Shown piece after piece: positions 1-10,832 of a stretch of 64,000 bases of DNA. The notes under the pieces were generated by a model. It was not told where the DNA came from. It did no database searches and saw only the letters and a program-made list of their open reading frames with translations. Position numbers and translations under genes: made by a program. Location of the stretch: the NCBI RefSeq assembly GCF_019925205.1, contig NC_083560.1, forward strand, positions 127,693,062 through 127,757,061, written 5' to 3'. Every line of letters begins with the position of its first letter. Within the stretch, counting starts at the first letter, position 1. The DNA comes from Metopolophium dirhodum. Taxonomy: Eukaryota > Arthropoda > Insecta > Hemiptera > Aphididae.

Positions 1-1702
1 ATTTAACGTTGTCAAACGCGCCAGTGATGTCAAGGAAGGTGCCGAAAATATGCCGTGACCTAGACACGTCGACCCAGTCATACACAGCTTCGAGAGCACT
101 GGTTGTCGATTTGCCTGACGTAAAGCCGTGCTGTTCCTCGTTTGTGTCCAACGTGGTCTCATTTATTATTCTGCTTATAATCAGGGTTTCAAGCGCTTTT
201 CCAAGGACCGGCAGCAAGCTAATCGGTCTGAACGACTTGATCAAAGTCGTGTCCGTTGCACCTGGTTTCGGGACTAGTACCAGTTCAGCCGATTTCCAAC
301 AATCAGGGAATTGTCCTTTTTGGACGCACTGGCAAAAAAGGTACGTTATCGGCTCCCTGAGCGCAGGCCATGCCTTCCTGAGCATGCGTGCCGAGATGCC
401 GTCCATCCCCGGAGCGCCAGAGGGTTTGATGCGCCATATGGCCGCTTTTATAGTCTCCTGGTCCGGGAGCTCTGTGTCTTCCAGCGGGCCCTGGTACACT
501 AGGACGCCTTGTAACGGATCTCTTGGCACGAACTTATCTAGGATAAGTTCGGATGTGTCCCGACAGTCATCAGTTTGCGAGCCATTCTCTCTCATTAGCG
601 TGCTCGGTAACGTTTTTGAACGGCTTCCGTTCTTGGCCCAGTTGAAGGCCCTCGACCAAGGGTTCGTATTTAGTTCACTGGCATAATTTTTCCACGTTTC
701 AGTCTTATGTTTTCTGATTTCTGTAAGGAAACTGTTTCTGAGGATATTGGACTCGGGGCGGCTCAGACCTTGGCGCCTCTTTCAGACCAGTTCTCTCCTT
801 AACGTGGATAACCCTGGGGACCACCATGGATTCTTACCCGGGGCACCAGTCGGTCGCTTTTTCGCGATGGCTTTGTCAGCTGCCGTTTTCAGTGCTCGGT
901 TGATGCCCAACGCCATAGCATTTATGCAGTGGTCAGGGATATGGCCTATCTCGCCAAGTAGGGTGGAGTTATATAGCTCCCAGTCTGCGGTCTTAGCATT
1001 GTACCGCGCGGGCACCGGGGTTCTCGGGAGTGGACTACTCACCTGTATGCTGTAACTTATAACCCTGTGGTCACTATCAGTTTCATCACTGACCATCCAA
1101 TTTCGCACTTTATGTCCAATGTCAGCTGACGTAAGCGTAACATCGATATTCGACGTCCTGTTATCGCGGCGTCGGAAGGTGTTCATTTGCCCAGCAATGT
1201 TGTGAACCCTGAGTCCATATTTGTTAATGAACTCCTCGACGATTCTCCCGCGACGGTTACGGGTTTCCGAGAACCAGAGTCGAGAGTGACCGTTGGTATC
1301 CGCCCCGATGAGGGTTCGTTTCTCTTTTATCATAATCTGGCTCAAGCGCTCAATGTGGAGGGTGGGAGATGTGTTATACTTGAAGTACGACGATACAAGT
1401 ATAACGTCGTCCACCTTCCTTTGGCCAAACTTGACTCTAATCGCAACTGTGTGGCTTGACGAATAGGTCCCCAGGAGGATGCACTGGAATCGGTTGGTCA
1501 GGACGATAACTGCCGCACCGGCGTCTCGGCTAATGTGTGCTCGTCTGCATGTTTCAAACGCATAGACGTTGTTATTAACGATTAGCGGCTCCTGGACTAG
1601 TACAAAGTCGATCTTTTGCTCGACGCAGAGCTCATGGAGCTGGTGGCTAGCCGTACAGTCCCGATTCAAGTTGTGCTGGATTATATTTATTTTGTTACTC
1701 AT
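1..1702 (-). pseudogene. LINE-A ORF2: APE endonuclease plus N-terminal reverse transcriptase (partial, one nonsense codon)
   Basis: ORF2 polyprotein of an R1-like LINE; it would nick the target and copy the element RNA by target-primed reverse transcription. It starts at the ATG at 1700-1702, directly after the ORF1 stop. Endonuclease motifs in order are IQHNLNR, the catalytic Glu in VLVQEP, GADTNGHSRLW, NIDVTL and SDH in DETDSDHR. The RT fingers follow (IKSFRPISLLPVLGK, EEQHGFTSGKS, FLDITGAFDN). An in-frame TGA at 782-784 falls where LINE-C has an Arg in LVRKRR, consistent with CGA to TGA. Beyond it the same frame stays open to base 1 with no further stop or frameshift, so this is a recently decayed copy. 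The YxDD box would be off the left edge. Confidence 0.88.
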
Positions 1703-3562
1703 TTATGTATATTCCGGAGGTGGTGCCAATATCCCGAAGTCCGTGCGTCGGAGGACTGATCTAACGGCAGCAAGTTTTGCCGGACAGTTTGAAGAAGAGG
1801 CCTTGTGTCCCTGCCTTTTACAATTGGCGCACCTCGTGTTCTCCGACTTACACTCCCTAGAGTCGTGGCAGCCAGAGCAGTTTCTGCAGATGGGCTCCTT
1901 GGCCCTGCACCTGGCCGCAATGTGGCCGTGCTTCTGGCAATTATAGCACTGAGGGATGTCACTGTAGGCTCTCATGCGGCATTTGGAAAATCCAAGGTAT
2001 CCCACCTAACCCTCCAGTTTAGGGAGCAGATCTGGACGGACCTCAACCACCCAATTGACCGTGATTCGGTCGCGCGGCCCAGTTTTAAACAGCGGTCTTA
2101 TGTTTGCCGCGTCCACGTCTGTCAAGCCAAGATTTTCGCCATTCTGGTTGACCAGGCTCCAGGGCAGTACATCTCCTTCGAGAAGCCGGTCCACCCCCGA
2201 GATGATTAGTCTCGGAAGAGGGGGCTTCTTTTCAGCGAGGTTGCTTGTCCTGCGCAAGGCTGATAGTGTGTCCTTATCCTCGGGGAAGAGGATGATCCCG
2301 TTCTCATTATTGGAGATACGTACTCTCGGGAAGCTTATTTTTTGCTCAATGGACTTACGAATTTCCGGCCATTTTCCCTGTTCCCCGATGATTTCAAACC
2401 TCGGGCCGACCGCGGTTGCCCTGACCTTTTTATTTGCATTTTTCATTTTACTTGACGGTTTTATTCTGGGTGCTTTCACCGGTGGTTCCGTCCCTGATCT
2501 AACTGCCTTCGGAGTTTTCCTGGTGGGAGGAGGCAGTAGCCTAGGGAAATTCTCCCTTGACCCTGGGCCATTCTTTGATAGAGGTTTATTTCCCTTCAAT
2601 GGCTTTGCCCTCTCAGCATAAGAGGTGCCTGGCTTTGGTGTGGTTTCATCCTCCCAAACCTGAATTGTGTCCAGGTCAATCACCATGTATTCGGGTGAGA
2701 TAATAGCGCTACCTGTAGGTGCCTGGGGGGTTTTAGCTGCGAGCTCCTCCTGGGCTCTCTCTAAGGAGCGGACTTTTTCACGAAGCGCGCCAATTTCTAA
2801 ATACAGATCACTATTCAGGGTCTGGGCCTTGCGGAGGTCCTCTCTCCTAGAGGAGATCTGCCCCACCGCGTCAGCGCTTTCCATTGCAACCTTTCTGGAC
2901 TGGATCAATATCTCATCCAGAAAGTGCGCTATCTGGTCCTTCCAGGTCTTGCCACATTTCGTGACCCTGGTCATTTCGTCAATGACGGTCCGACATTCCA
3001 GGATATTGGTATCAATATCAGAGAAGCACGACTCCAGTTTTTCCCTGATATTGCACGGGCTAATGTCCACCCCCGCTTTCCTTTTTCGGGCTGGGCCGCT
3101 TGTAGCGGGAGTAACAAAAACCAGTGGGTCAGGGCTCGGGGAACCGCCTCTGAGCCTGAGGGTCGAATGGTGGTGGCAAAGGTCGTAGCCACCCGCGTCC
3201 ATAATGGCAACATCTGCCATGCGTCTGCGATTTATAGCGTCAGTAGGATGGTCAATATATTTACTGTCAGATTTGTTGTCAAGGTCAGAGTACGAGTCAG
3301 AGAATTCGCCCGTAGGCTCGTCAACCAGGCTGCTCAGCTCTGGCCGGGGATGCAGTGCGAGTGGGCCCCCCCAAAATCCATGGGCCCGTTCCTCCGCAGA
3401 GGGTGAATTTACCAGGCAAGCCGGCGTATCACTTGGGGTAATTACGTTTTTCTTCGCAAGCATCATTGGTTTGTCCGGGTGACCTTCCCTTGCGTTTTTA
3501 CGCCTTCCGCCAGGCTCAGCCCTGAACCCTCTGGCGTACGTCGGGCTAGGCGTACGTTGCAC
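1703..3562 (-). pseudogene. LINE-A ORF1: gag-like zinc-knuckle protein with one in-frame stop
   Basis: RNA-binding gag-like protein expected to coat the LINE RNA. From the ATG at 3562 the frame runs 518 codons to a TAG at 2006-2008, then continues in the same frame to a TAA at 1703-1705. The intact protein would be about 620 residues, normal for R1-clade ORF1. The N-terminal half is polar and low in complexity. Around residues 215-285 there are heptad-like, charged helices (ALREKVRSLERAQEEL) that look like a coiled coil. After the TAG come three CCHC knuckles (QCYNCQKHGHIAARC, a second C..C..H..C, and CANCKRQGHKASSSNC). The end matches the LINE-B ORF1 end (RRTDFG versus RRTDYG). TAA is followed with no gap by the ORF2 ATG. 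Confidence 0.85.
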
Positions 3563-3950
3563 AGTGTATCAGCCTGGTCGGGGTCTGTCCATACCGTCCT
3601 TATCCTGGCGCCTACGACCGGAGTTGCCAACCTCCGGAAGTCCTTCTCGCGCAAGGCCGCACACAGTTAAGTGCACGACCATGCTTGATCACCCGTGAAC
3701 CAGTTAAGGTCCCCGGGTGATCGCCCCAGTTAAGGGTTGACGCCTGAACGCTCGTTCACGACGGCTCTCAGACCCTGAGGCCGAGATACGCCCGCGACGC
3801 CTGCCAGCCGAACGACACTGCAGGACGGCTGGTTTCTTTCGCGGGTTGCTCCCAGCCCGAGGTATAAGCTCGCCGCTCGCGAGCGCACGACTTGGCGCCA
3901 CGTAACAGCTCACGCGACGCCTGGGGCCCGGCACAACTGGTTTAGACGGG
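3563..3950 (-). other. LINE-A 5' leader, GC-rich, with a 9-bp hairpin
   Basis: This GC-rich stretch lies between the LINE-A ORF1 start and the 3' end of LINE-B. Open frames on both strands here show no recognisable domain. A perfect inverted repeat (3687-3695 with 3714-3722, GATCACCCG/CGGGTGATC, 18-nt loop) lies about 125 nt upstream of ORF1. LINE 5' leaders often carry an internal promoter and sometimes a self-cleaving ribozyme; I could not fit a known ribozyme core. The exact boundary with LINE-B is unknown. Confidence 0.5.
3687..3722 (-). other. Hairpin in the LINE-A leader
   Basis: Perfect 9-bp stem, 3687-3695 against 3714-3722, closing an 18-nt loop. It is GC-rich and would be stable in the LINE-A transcript. 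Its function is unknown. Confidence 0.6.
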
Positions 3951-4264
3951 CCCGATTTCGAAAGCCTCTTAGCGACTTAGCAGGCTAAGCCGGGCGGGGT
4001 CACCACGGCAAGGTTTGCTTTCGTCGACCCCGAGTAGATAGGGACACTAGTATCCACGGTTTGGTGCCCTGCGGCTACAACTATGGACCGTGTATTAGCG
4101 CTGTGCGCTAGTTACGAGCCATAGAGGGTCACAAGCACGAGTGTCCCTTCAGGACGGCCCCACATGTGAACCGCTTCTGCCTTCTCACTCCTTGACACTC
4201 GTTCAGAACACATGTGGGGTTTGGCACTCTGGCACGCAGAGTGTCTTGCCCGTCCTGCGTCGGC
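3950..4264 (-). other. LINE-B 3' UTR
   Basis: Non-coding, GC-rich tail after the ORF2 stop. It holds the three-way-junction fold at 4150-4257 and a distal block (about 4034-4120) that aligns with 9837-9955 in the LINE-C tail. Shared pieces include TAGATAGGGACAC and a stretch around CAACTAYGG. In R1 and R2 elements the 3' UTR RNA is what the reverse transcriptase recognises, so conservation between two families here is what one would expect of a recognition element. Confidence 0.6.
4150..4257 (-). ncRNA. Conserved three-way-junction RNA element, copy in LINE-B
   Basis: Three helices can be drawn. The outer stem is 4150-4157 with 4250-4257 (8 bp). Hairpin A is 4158-4168 with 4209-4219 (11 bp perfect) and carries a long loop. 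Hairpin B is 4223-4230 with 4238-4245 (7 of 8 pairs). The loop of hairpin A contains a 35-nt block (4170-4204) that aligns without gaps to 10860-10894 in LINE-C, 23 of 35 identical, including 12 identical bases in a row (ACCGCTTCTGCC on the plus strand). The structure starts 8 nt after the ORF2 stop in the sense direction. Its role in recognition by the reverse transcriptase is inferred, not shown. Confidence 0.65.
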
Positions 4265-7200
4265 TCATACTGGCTGTTCATAGTAGGCAGCTGTCTTTGC
4301 GAATTTTACCAGTGCGCTGTAGAGGCTTCTTGTGGATACCAATGTTACCATATCACATGGCCATAGATGACCGCTCCTGTGTACCGCAAGCTCTAATTGT
4401 CCTCTGTGCGCAGCGTGTCTGCCACATCTGAACAGAACGTGTTCAACGTCCTCATCTTCTACGCCACAGCGGCAAATCGGCGATGGCTGTTTACCAAAGC
4501 ACGCAAGCTTGGCTCTGAAGTTCCCATGTCCTGTAAGGAACTGAGCGACTTCATGCCCCATTGCCAGTGGGCTTTTTAGCCGGATCCGAACATCAGGGAA
4601 ACAGCGGTGGGTCCACCTCCCCTTTAGTGAATTTGTCCACCTCTCCTGCCATTCGTCGATGGTATTCTCGTGGGCCTCAAGAATGGTGGCGCGTCTGATA
4701 TGCTCCGGAAGTTGCCTCGCTTCCTCCTGTATGGCCATCACTTTCAATTCCAGGTCTAGTGGCAGGACACCTGCTAGTACCTGCAGTGCGTCGGTGGATG
4801 TGGTCCTGTAGGCACTTGTCAGGCCCACTAATATTTTGCGTTGGAGCTTGCCTAGGCGTTGTTTATTGACTCTGGTGCCCGCTGCGTGTGCCCAAAAGGT
4901 AACTCCGTATCCTACCCTGGGGAGGAAAACGCCCCTGTACAGGACCATTAGGTTTTCCCTCTTTATTCCCCATCCTGCGCCCATGGTACCCCCGCAGCCT
5001 GGAGAACAAATCATCTGACTTCTCAGTTAGGAACTCGATGTGGTCATCCCATTTTCTGTCACTATCTATCATTAGGCCCAGGTATCTCGTGTGATGGACC
5101 GAAACGATTCTCTCCTGACCGAATGCTAGGGTGAACCCAGGCACGAGGAACCCCTTTGTTATCATTGCTCTTGATTTCTGGGCTGAGAAATTTAGGCCCC
5201 TGGCAGCCGCCCACAACAATACCGGCTGAAGCGCTTGTTCGGCGCGTTGTATCAAGGCGTTTCTTGTTGGCCCCACCACGCTGATTGCTATGTCGTCAGC
5301 GTACGCCTGTATACTCACATGGTTTTGAAACTCGACCCTGAGCAACGCTTCCATGGTTACGTTCCACAGGACTGGGCCCAAGATGGAGGCCTGGGGGCAC
5401 CCCTTCGTGACCCTAATCGTTTTTGATATGCCTCCAATTATCATAGTCGCAGTTCTTTCCCTGAGGTATTCGGATATGTGCGCCCTAGTGTGTGCAGTGG
5501 TACCAAGTGCCGCGAGGTCCTCCTGAAGCGCCGACCATTTAAGGTTGTCGAACGCCCCTGAAATGTCTAGGAAGATCGTGATCACATACCGCTCCTCCCG
5601 CATACCCGACCAGGTCATCAGATTCCTAATGGCGTTCTGCGTGGATTTGCCGGGTGTGAAACCAAATTGTTTGCCCGTTAGCCTAGGCTCAATTTCGGCT
5701 CTGATCCTTGCGCTCATCACTTTCTCCAACACCTTTCCTAGCACCGGCAGCAGGCTCATTGGTCGATAAGATTTTGGGTTCCTTACATCCCTGTCTTGGC
5801 CTTTAAGTATTGGAACGACCCTCGTGGTTTTCCAATCTTTAGGGAACTTTGCGTGTCTCATACAATGGTTAACCAGGTGTAGCATGCGTAGGGCCAGGCT
5901 TTGCCAAATCCCCCGGATCATCTTCCCGCTGATGCAATCTGACCCAGGAGCTCTATCTGGCGCAATTGACCATGCATGGACTCTAAGCACCTCTGCCGTG
6001 ATATCCGACCAGTCCCCGTCTTCTGACTCAATTTGTGCCGGATCCGCTTGAGCAGGATCATTGGGAATCAAGGTGTTGAGTAGGCTGTTCACTGACTCAT
6101 CTAGAGTGCGGCACTGGACTCCATCTGGGCGCAGGAGAAGAACTGGTACCGAATGCGGATTGCCCCCGCACTTTAGCCACTTGTATAATCTCCCCCATAG
6201 GACTTTACCCTCCATCGTACAAAATCTGCGCCAGGAGTCTCTCTTATTCCTTCGTATGAGCGCAGTATAATCATTCCTGAGCCGATTATACTCGGCCCTG
6301 GTAACCGTGTCATCAACATGCCTTACCGCCCTGCGGAGATTTCGGTGGACTGTATGGAACGCCTCATTCCACCAAGGAGGGGTAACCTTACGTCAGTGGT
6401 TAGATCTTGGTATGCACTCTTCCGCTGCGGCAGTGATGTCCCCCACAATAGCATTGGCAATCCCATCAACGTCCCGATCTTGGTGTGTTTCCCTCGCCGT
6501 GATTCCTTGAAATTTCATCCGGAACATATCATATTGGGCCCTCTTTATGTTGTACCTTGAGGGGCAATGGATGAATCTCCTCGGCTGAGCCTCCACCACG
6601 AATCTTATAAGTTGATGGTCACTGGACGTAATACCAGGCCTTACGGTCTATTCGCGCAGTCTAGCCGGGATTTGGCCCCTGGCCAACGTGACGTCAATGT
6701 TTGTTTTCCCCCGCGGACCTCTGAATGTGGTATGGACACTCCGCCTGTTTGCAATATGTAGTCTGTGATTGTCGATGAACTCCACGAGAGTCTCACCACG
6801 TCTATCGTTTATCCTACTAAACCACCTGGTGGAAAAGGCATTTGCATCCAGACCTATCAAAAGACTGTTATCGTTGTGTGCAATGAGGCCTTCCAAGGCG
6901 TCTACATGAATGTCTGTTGGAACCCGGTACTTAAAGTACCCACTGATGATGGTCCAAATTCCCTCAGTTCCGCAATCCAGCTCAATGCTGACAAAATTCT
7001 CTATGTTGCCCGAGTCCCTGGATGCCACCACCAGGTTGGGGTTAAACACGATAATTGCAGCTCCGATGTCCAAGTACTCGGGCCTACCAGCCCTGCGGGT
7101 TCTCTTTAAAAGAAAGCAGCGGAATGGAGCAACCTCGAAACCTGATAGTTTACCCCTGTTGGTATACGGCTCCTGAACCATCGCGATATCTACCGCCTGT

Positions 7201-7286
7201 GCCTGACAGTACTCTAGGAGCTGATCGCTAACCGCAGATGCCCGTCCCATGTTTAGCTGCACGATGGTTAGAAATTGGGCGCTCAT
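4265..7286 (-). pseudogene. LINE-B ORF2: APE endonuclease, reverse transcriptase and C-terminal zinc finger (two nonsense codons, one frameshift)
   Basis: Nearly full-length ORF2 of about 1,000 codons. The ATG at 7284-7286 overlaps the ORF1 stop as ATGA. Endonuclease motifs are VQLNMGR, MVQEPY, GLDANAFSTRW and NIDVTL. RT motifs are SYRPMSLLPVLGK, QFGFTPGKSTQ, FLDISGAFDN and the catalytic AYADD. The C-terminal region has FLTGHGNFRAKL followed by a C.C..........H...C finger, as in R1-type elements. Breaks: TAG at 6648-6650, probably from Trp; TGA at 6393-6395; and a frameshift near 4,990-5,010, in a G-run just after the RT palm. Up to that point the frame is otherwise continuous. No RNase H domain is seen. 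Confidence 0.88.
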
Positions 7287-8217
7287 TGCGTAACCCCGTA
7301 GTCGGTCCTCCTAACCTGGCCAACCAGAAACGCTGTCCTCGCAGAGCACGTCTTATCTCTGGCGTTGTGTTTCCCTCTACAGTTCACACAGGTCGGATCA
7401 GCCTCTGCTGCCGGACAATCAGCCGCCTTGTGTCCCTTTCTACCGCGGTGCGCACAAACGTGCTCCTTTTCAAAGCACTTGGCCGCAGGGTGACCATGCC
7501 TCAAGCACATGTGGCATTGTGTCACGTTCTCATATGCGCTTGATTTGCACCTCATGAATCCTAGATACAGGGTGGTGTCCTCGAATTTGGAGTAGAACTT
7601 CGGGTTAACCTCGACGACCCAATTTGTGGTACTCTTGTCCCTAGGTCCACTCTTAAAGACTGGCTTTAACACGACCTCCTCACTGATCTCCAGCTCTGGA
7701 TTTTGTGCCAACAGAACGTTCTGTGCTCCCACTATGTCGGTGTCCGCGCTGACGCCCCGTATAATTACACGCGGCCAACGGAGACTGTCCTCTTGAATGA
7801 GGGTGATCACCCTGGAGATGTGCTTAAGGGCATCGGACGTCTCCCTGTCAGTCGGCTTCAGGATAACCTTGCCCGTCTTTGTCGTCACTGTTTGGCATTT
7901 TGGGCGGATCTTTTTTGCTACCACCTGATTCCATATCATGTCCCTGACGTCGGTTGCTGTTTTGCCGTAACACTCCTGTAAGACAAACGAAGGCATGTTC
8001 TCTGTCTGTTTCCATTCTTTAATCTTTCTATTGCGTTGCGCCGCCCTGGACCTGGAGCGATCCCCCTTTCGGTCAGAAGATCTATTCTTCCTCCTCCTAG
8101 TTACTGTCGCGAAGGTTTCCGTTTTCCTGAACCTCCACTCTTGCCTGTGGTGCTGGTCCGCTCGCCTCAGTCAAGGCCGCTTCACGGGCCCTGATGGCCT
8201 CCTTTTCGGCAAATCTC

Positions 8218-8226
8218 ACGACGATC
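8218..8226. repeat. 9-bp target-site duplication, left copy
   Basis: ACGACGATC directly precedes the left terminus of the inserted element at 8227; an identical copy lies at 8700-8708. Confidence 0.85.
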
Positions 8227-8699
8227 ACGTCCGTTTTGCCAGCCCCCCCAATATTGAAATCTCGGATTTTTTTTTCACTAAAAATTAGCATGCAATTAGC
8301 ATGAATTGGCAAGACTATTATCATAATTTGCATGACAATATTTAATGAGAAATAATCAATAAACTTTGGAGGGCTGTTGAAACGTTTACGGTTAAAATAA
8401 AGAAAGAGGGATTGCTCGGTAAATATTGGCGTGCGAATTCCGTGCTTAGGCGTGCCAATTTATGCTAATCGTGTGCTAATTATTGGTTAAAAAAAATTCG
8501 GGAAATTCTTTTTTTTTCAAGGATGGGGGGGCTGGCGAAACGTTTCAACAGCCCCCCCAAAGTTTATTGATTATTTCTCATTAAATACTGTCATGCAAAT
8601 TATGATAATAGTCTTGCCAATTCATGCTAATTGCATGCTAATTTTTAGTGAAACAAAAATCCGAGATTTCAATATTGGGGGGGCTGGTGAAACGGACCT
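8227..8699. mobile_element. Mutator-like miniature inverted-repeat element in LINE-B ORF1
   Basis: Non-coding 473-bp element with inverted arms of about 150 bp. 8227-8375 pairs with 8550-8699 at high identity, both reading from GTCCGTTT near the tip through CCAGCCCCCCC, ATTGAAATCTCGG and a run of TTAGCATG-type words. It is flanked by identical 9-bp direct repeats. A 9-bp duplication with long arms is the pattern of Mutator-like elements, so I infer mobilisation in trans by a MULE transposase. The tip motif GGGGGGCTG(G/T)YGAAACG recurs inside (near 8368-8380, 8524-8545 and 8541-8558), so the middle may be a second nested or rearranged end. It is AT-rich, unlike the LINE around it. Confidence 0.85.
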
Positions 8700-8708
8700 A
8701 CGACGATC
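8700..8708. repeat. 9-bp target-site duplication, right copy
   Basis: ACGACGATC directly after the right terminus of the inserted element; identical to 8218-8226. Confidence 0.85.
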
Positions 8709-9161
8709 GCTTCCAGCGTCTGTTCGTGTGCCGCCTCTCTAAGGCGCAACTCAGTCCCGAATTGTGCTGCGGCTGCCCCCACGCAAATTTCCGCAGACCT
8801 CCTAGCCTTGACCAGTCAATTGGAGGTTTGACACCACCATGTCGTGCACTGCTGCATCTAGGACCTTTAGTTTTTCAAACATGGCACGTTGTGTATCCAC
8901 AGGCATGGATGACTTCTTGGTTGCCGCTACCTCTATTGTGTACCGAATCCACTTTATGGATTCCCTGGCCAGTGGTGCCGGGTCTGGTGATGCCCTTTGC
9001 CGTTTACTATCAGGTGTCTCTCCTGGCGACGGTGGCGACCTCAGCAGTTGTTGGCTCGTGCCCTGTACCGGGGGCATGTCATCGTCCATTGTGTCGAGGT
9101 TTCCCCTCTGGGGGGGAGGGAAATCAAAACCCCGCGAAACCCCGTGGTGGGATGGGTCCAA

Positions 9162-9800
9162 CTGGCCCTCTGTATCGATATTCGTCGAAAAAACAAAAAC
9201 TCAAAAAGGGGGGTGGGGGGGGGGGTACCCCGTTCCCTAATGTGGGAAATTGTTGTCCTATCCCTGACGGATGGATTGGCGTTGCCCCTACGTCTCTACC
9301 ACTATTTCCCGCCTAGTTATACCCAACTCAAAACAGGGGGGGGTAGGGGCTTGGTTCCGGATAATGGGGATTTATGCGCTTCCCTAAGAAAATGGGTTCC
9401 CCCTTGGTCCCGGGTTGATCCGTGTAAAACTTACGGAGATATGATTGCACAAAGAATAAGGGAGGAGGTGGTATACTACCTATACCAGCCACTAGGTGGG
9501 GACTGTGATGCACAGAAATAAACAATTATATAATAACCGAACTCACGCCGTCAGGCTCTTGACGCCTGGTCTCGTAACTGACAAAAATCCAGAAATCGTT
9601 CGGCAAATACCAACTGTACCACAGGGCGGCCGTGCTGTCCTTATGGACGGACTCAAAACCGGCACCGGTCTGTGCGCGCACTTATTATGCACTGGCTCGA
9701 ACAGAAAACACAAAAAATTCGCGAGAACTCACCGACTTAACGCGTATGCAGTGAACAACCGCTAGAGGGCGCCCCTCGAAGCGCGATTTACTGTATCAAC
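9162..9800 (-). other. LINE-B 5' leader with long G-runs
   Basis: Stretch between the LINE-B ORF1 start and the LINE-C 3' end. Long G-runs occur near 9109-9119, 9207-9225 and 9336-9349 on the plus strand (C-runs in the LINE transcript). No domain is recognisable in the open frames on either strand. The boundary with LINE-C is set only by the conserved LINE 3' block beginning near 9,835. Confidence 0.45.
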
Positions 9801-10358
9801 ACACGTCTGACGGACTCCACTGTAAAGTGGACACAGTAGATAGGGACACGAAGCTCCCGGGTTTGATGTCATCCGACAAGCCTTGCGGCCAGTCATCCGA
9901 CTGCAACTACGGTCCTTATGTTAGCACTGGGTGCTATTCAAGGGCCGTAAAGGCATACGGCCGACAACCGACGAGACCTCCCCACACTCGCTTATGGCCA
10001 GAGGAACGCCGGAGACTGACGACCGCACGTCATCTAAGGACCACGAGCACCGGACGCACACGGAGGATATCTCCGGCGCGCCCGTACCATCAGGCTAGGG
10101 TATACAGGTACCTTTCGCCGCCTTGGTGGGGCCGCAACCTACCCACATTGCTTTCAGTTTCTGGTCACGGACAACCTTCGTTGTATATAGCCCCAACGAT
10201 AAGCTGGGTGAGCGCTAAGGAGGGATCGTGCTTTCCCGGCCGGCTGTCACCGTACGTTCCGCCAGGTCCCGTCACTCGGCTGCCTTCCCCTGGCCGAGCG
10301 TGCGGCCTATTACCACATAGTATGCTCCTGCAAACTGCCACTCCGAAACCAAACCGCC

Positions 10359-10391
10359 GTCGACCGCGAGCAGTGTCCGACCGCGGTCGAC
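10359..10391 (-). other. Hairpin in the LINE-C 3' UTR
   Basis: GTCGACCGCG at 10359-10368 pairs perfectly with 10382-10391 around a 13-nt loop. Role unknown. Confidence 0.6.
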
Positions 10392-10832
10392 ATGTGAGGG
10401 CTCGGTGCCAATCTCTCAACATCGAGGGGCCCCCTCACATCCCGAAGCACCTTTCTTGCTTCCCGCTAGGTAAAGCACATCATTGGTGGGATGCTCGGAC
10501 GAAGCTTCGTCGGCGTCTTGCCTCAGCTTATGGTCCTACCGAGATTCGGGCCGTGTACCACGGGCTCACGGTGGGCCCTAACTACGCCTCCCAGAGGTGT
10601 CACCAGGCGGCTAAGCCCAGTGACCGACCCGCTCTTCATGAGGTCGCGGTCAGAGCCTCTCAACGCCCTAGTCCCCGGAGGTTTCGGAGCGTCCGCGCCC
10701 CAGGCGCCGGCCCGTCTTGGCCAGATTCCCTTTTAGTCGCCTCTTACGACAAGCAGGGAGTACTGATGCGGAATTCTGGACGGCCCCAGCAGGAGGGCCG
10801 AACTCCTCGTCCCAGACGTATGAGTGCGCCCC

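Larger units (their letters stand above)
1..3950 (-). mobile_element. LINE-A: R1-clade-like non-LTR retrotransposon, cut by the window edge
   Basis: Minus-strand non-LTR retrotransposon reading from about 3,950 down to the window edge. It has a GC-rich 5' leader, ORF1 with three CCHC knuckles, and ORF2 with an APE endonuclease followed by the start of a reverse transcriptase. The RT catalytic loop and the 3' UTR lie outside the window. Domain order and RT wording (SFRPISLLPVLGK, GFTSGKSTT, FLDITGAFDNV) fit the R1 clade (R1, TRAS, SART, Waldo). It is closest to LINE-C (1-14,950 region) and more distant from LINE-B. The 5' boundary is approximate: it is placed where the conserved 3' block of LINE-B ends. 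Confidence 0.85.
7283..9161 (-). pseudogene. LINE-B ORF1: gag-like zinc-knuckle protein split by a transposon insertion and frameshifts
   Basis: Gag-like ORF1. The likely start is the ATG at 9159-9161. The N-terminus is Pro/Ser-rich and polar. A frameshift lies near 8,810, and a 473-bp miniature element sits at 8227-8699. Reading across one copy of its 9-bp target duplication keeps the frame, which then reaches a stop near 8,097. A third frame carries an Arg-rich stretch (RRRKNRSSDRKGDRSRSR) into the conserved half from 7996 on. Zinc knuckles near the C-terminus are QCHMCLRHGHPAAKC, a second knuckle whose second Cys is now Arg (CAHR, TGC to CGC), and CVNCRGKHNARDKTC. The stop overlaps the ORF2 start as ATGA, which in related elements supports termination-reinitiation. 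Confidence 0.78.
3950..9800 (-). mobile_element. LINE-B: full-length but broken R1-clade-like LINE with an inserted miniature element
   Basis: Second minus-strand LINE. It has a 5' leader (about 9,800 to 9,162), ORF1 (9161-7283, interrupted by a 473-bp element), ORF2 (7286-4265) and a structured 3' UTR (4264 to about 3,950). ORF1 and ORF2 overlap as ATGA. The 3' UTR shares with LINE-C a three-way-junction fold and a distal conserved block (4034-4120 against 9837-9955, each including TAGATAGGGACAC). Both outer boundaries are estimates based on that shared block and the absence of obvious poly(A) tails. Confidence 0.8.

Noticed and set aside
9..686. A 225-codon open frame on the plus strand
   Set aside because: It is exactly opposite the open reverse transcriptase frame of LINE-A, which has diagnostic RT motifs; this is its antisense shadow.
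3950..4030. A tRNA-like cloverleaf near the LINE-B 3' end
   Set aside because: Several short GC stems can be drawn, but the A-box/B-box consensus and a proper acceptor stem are missing.
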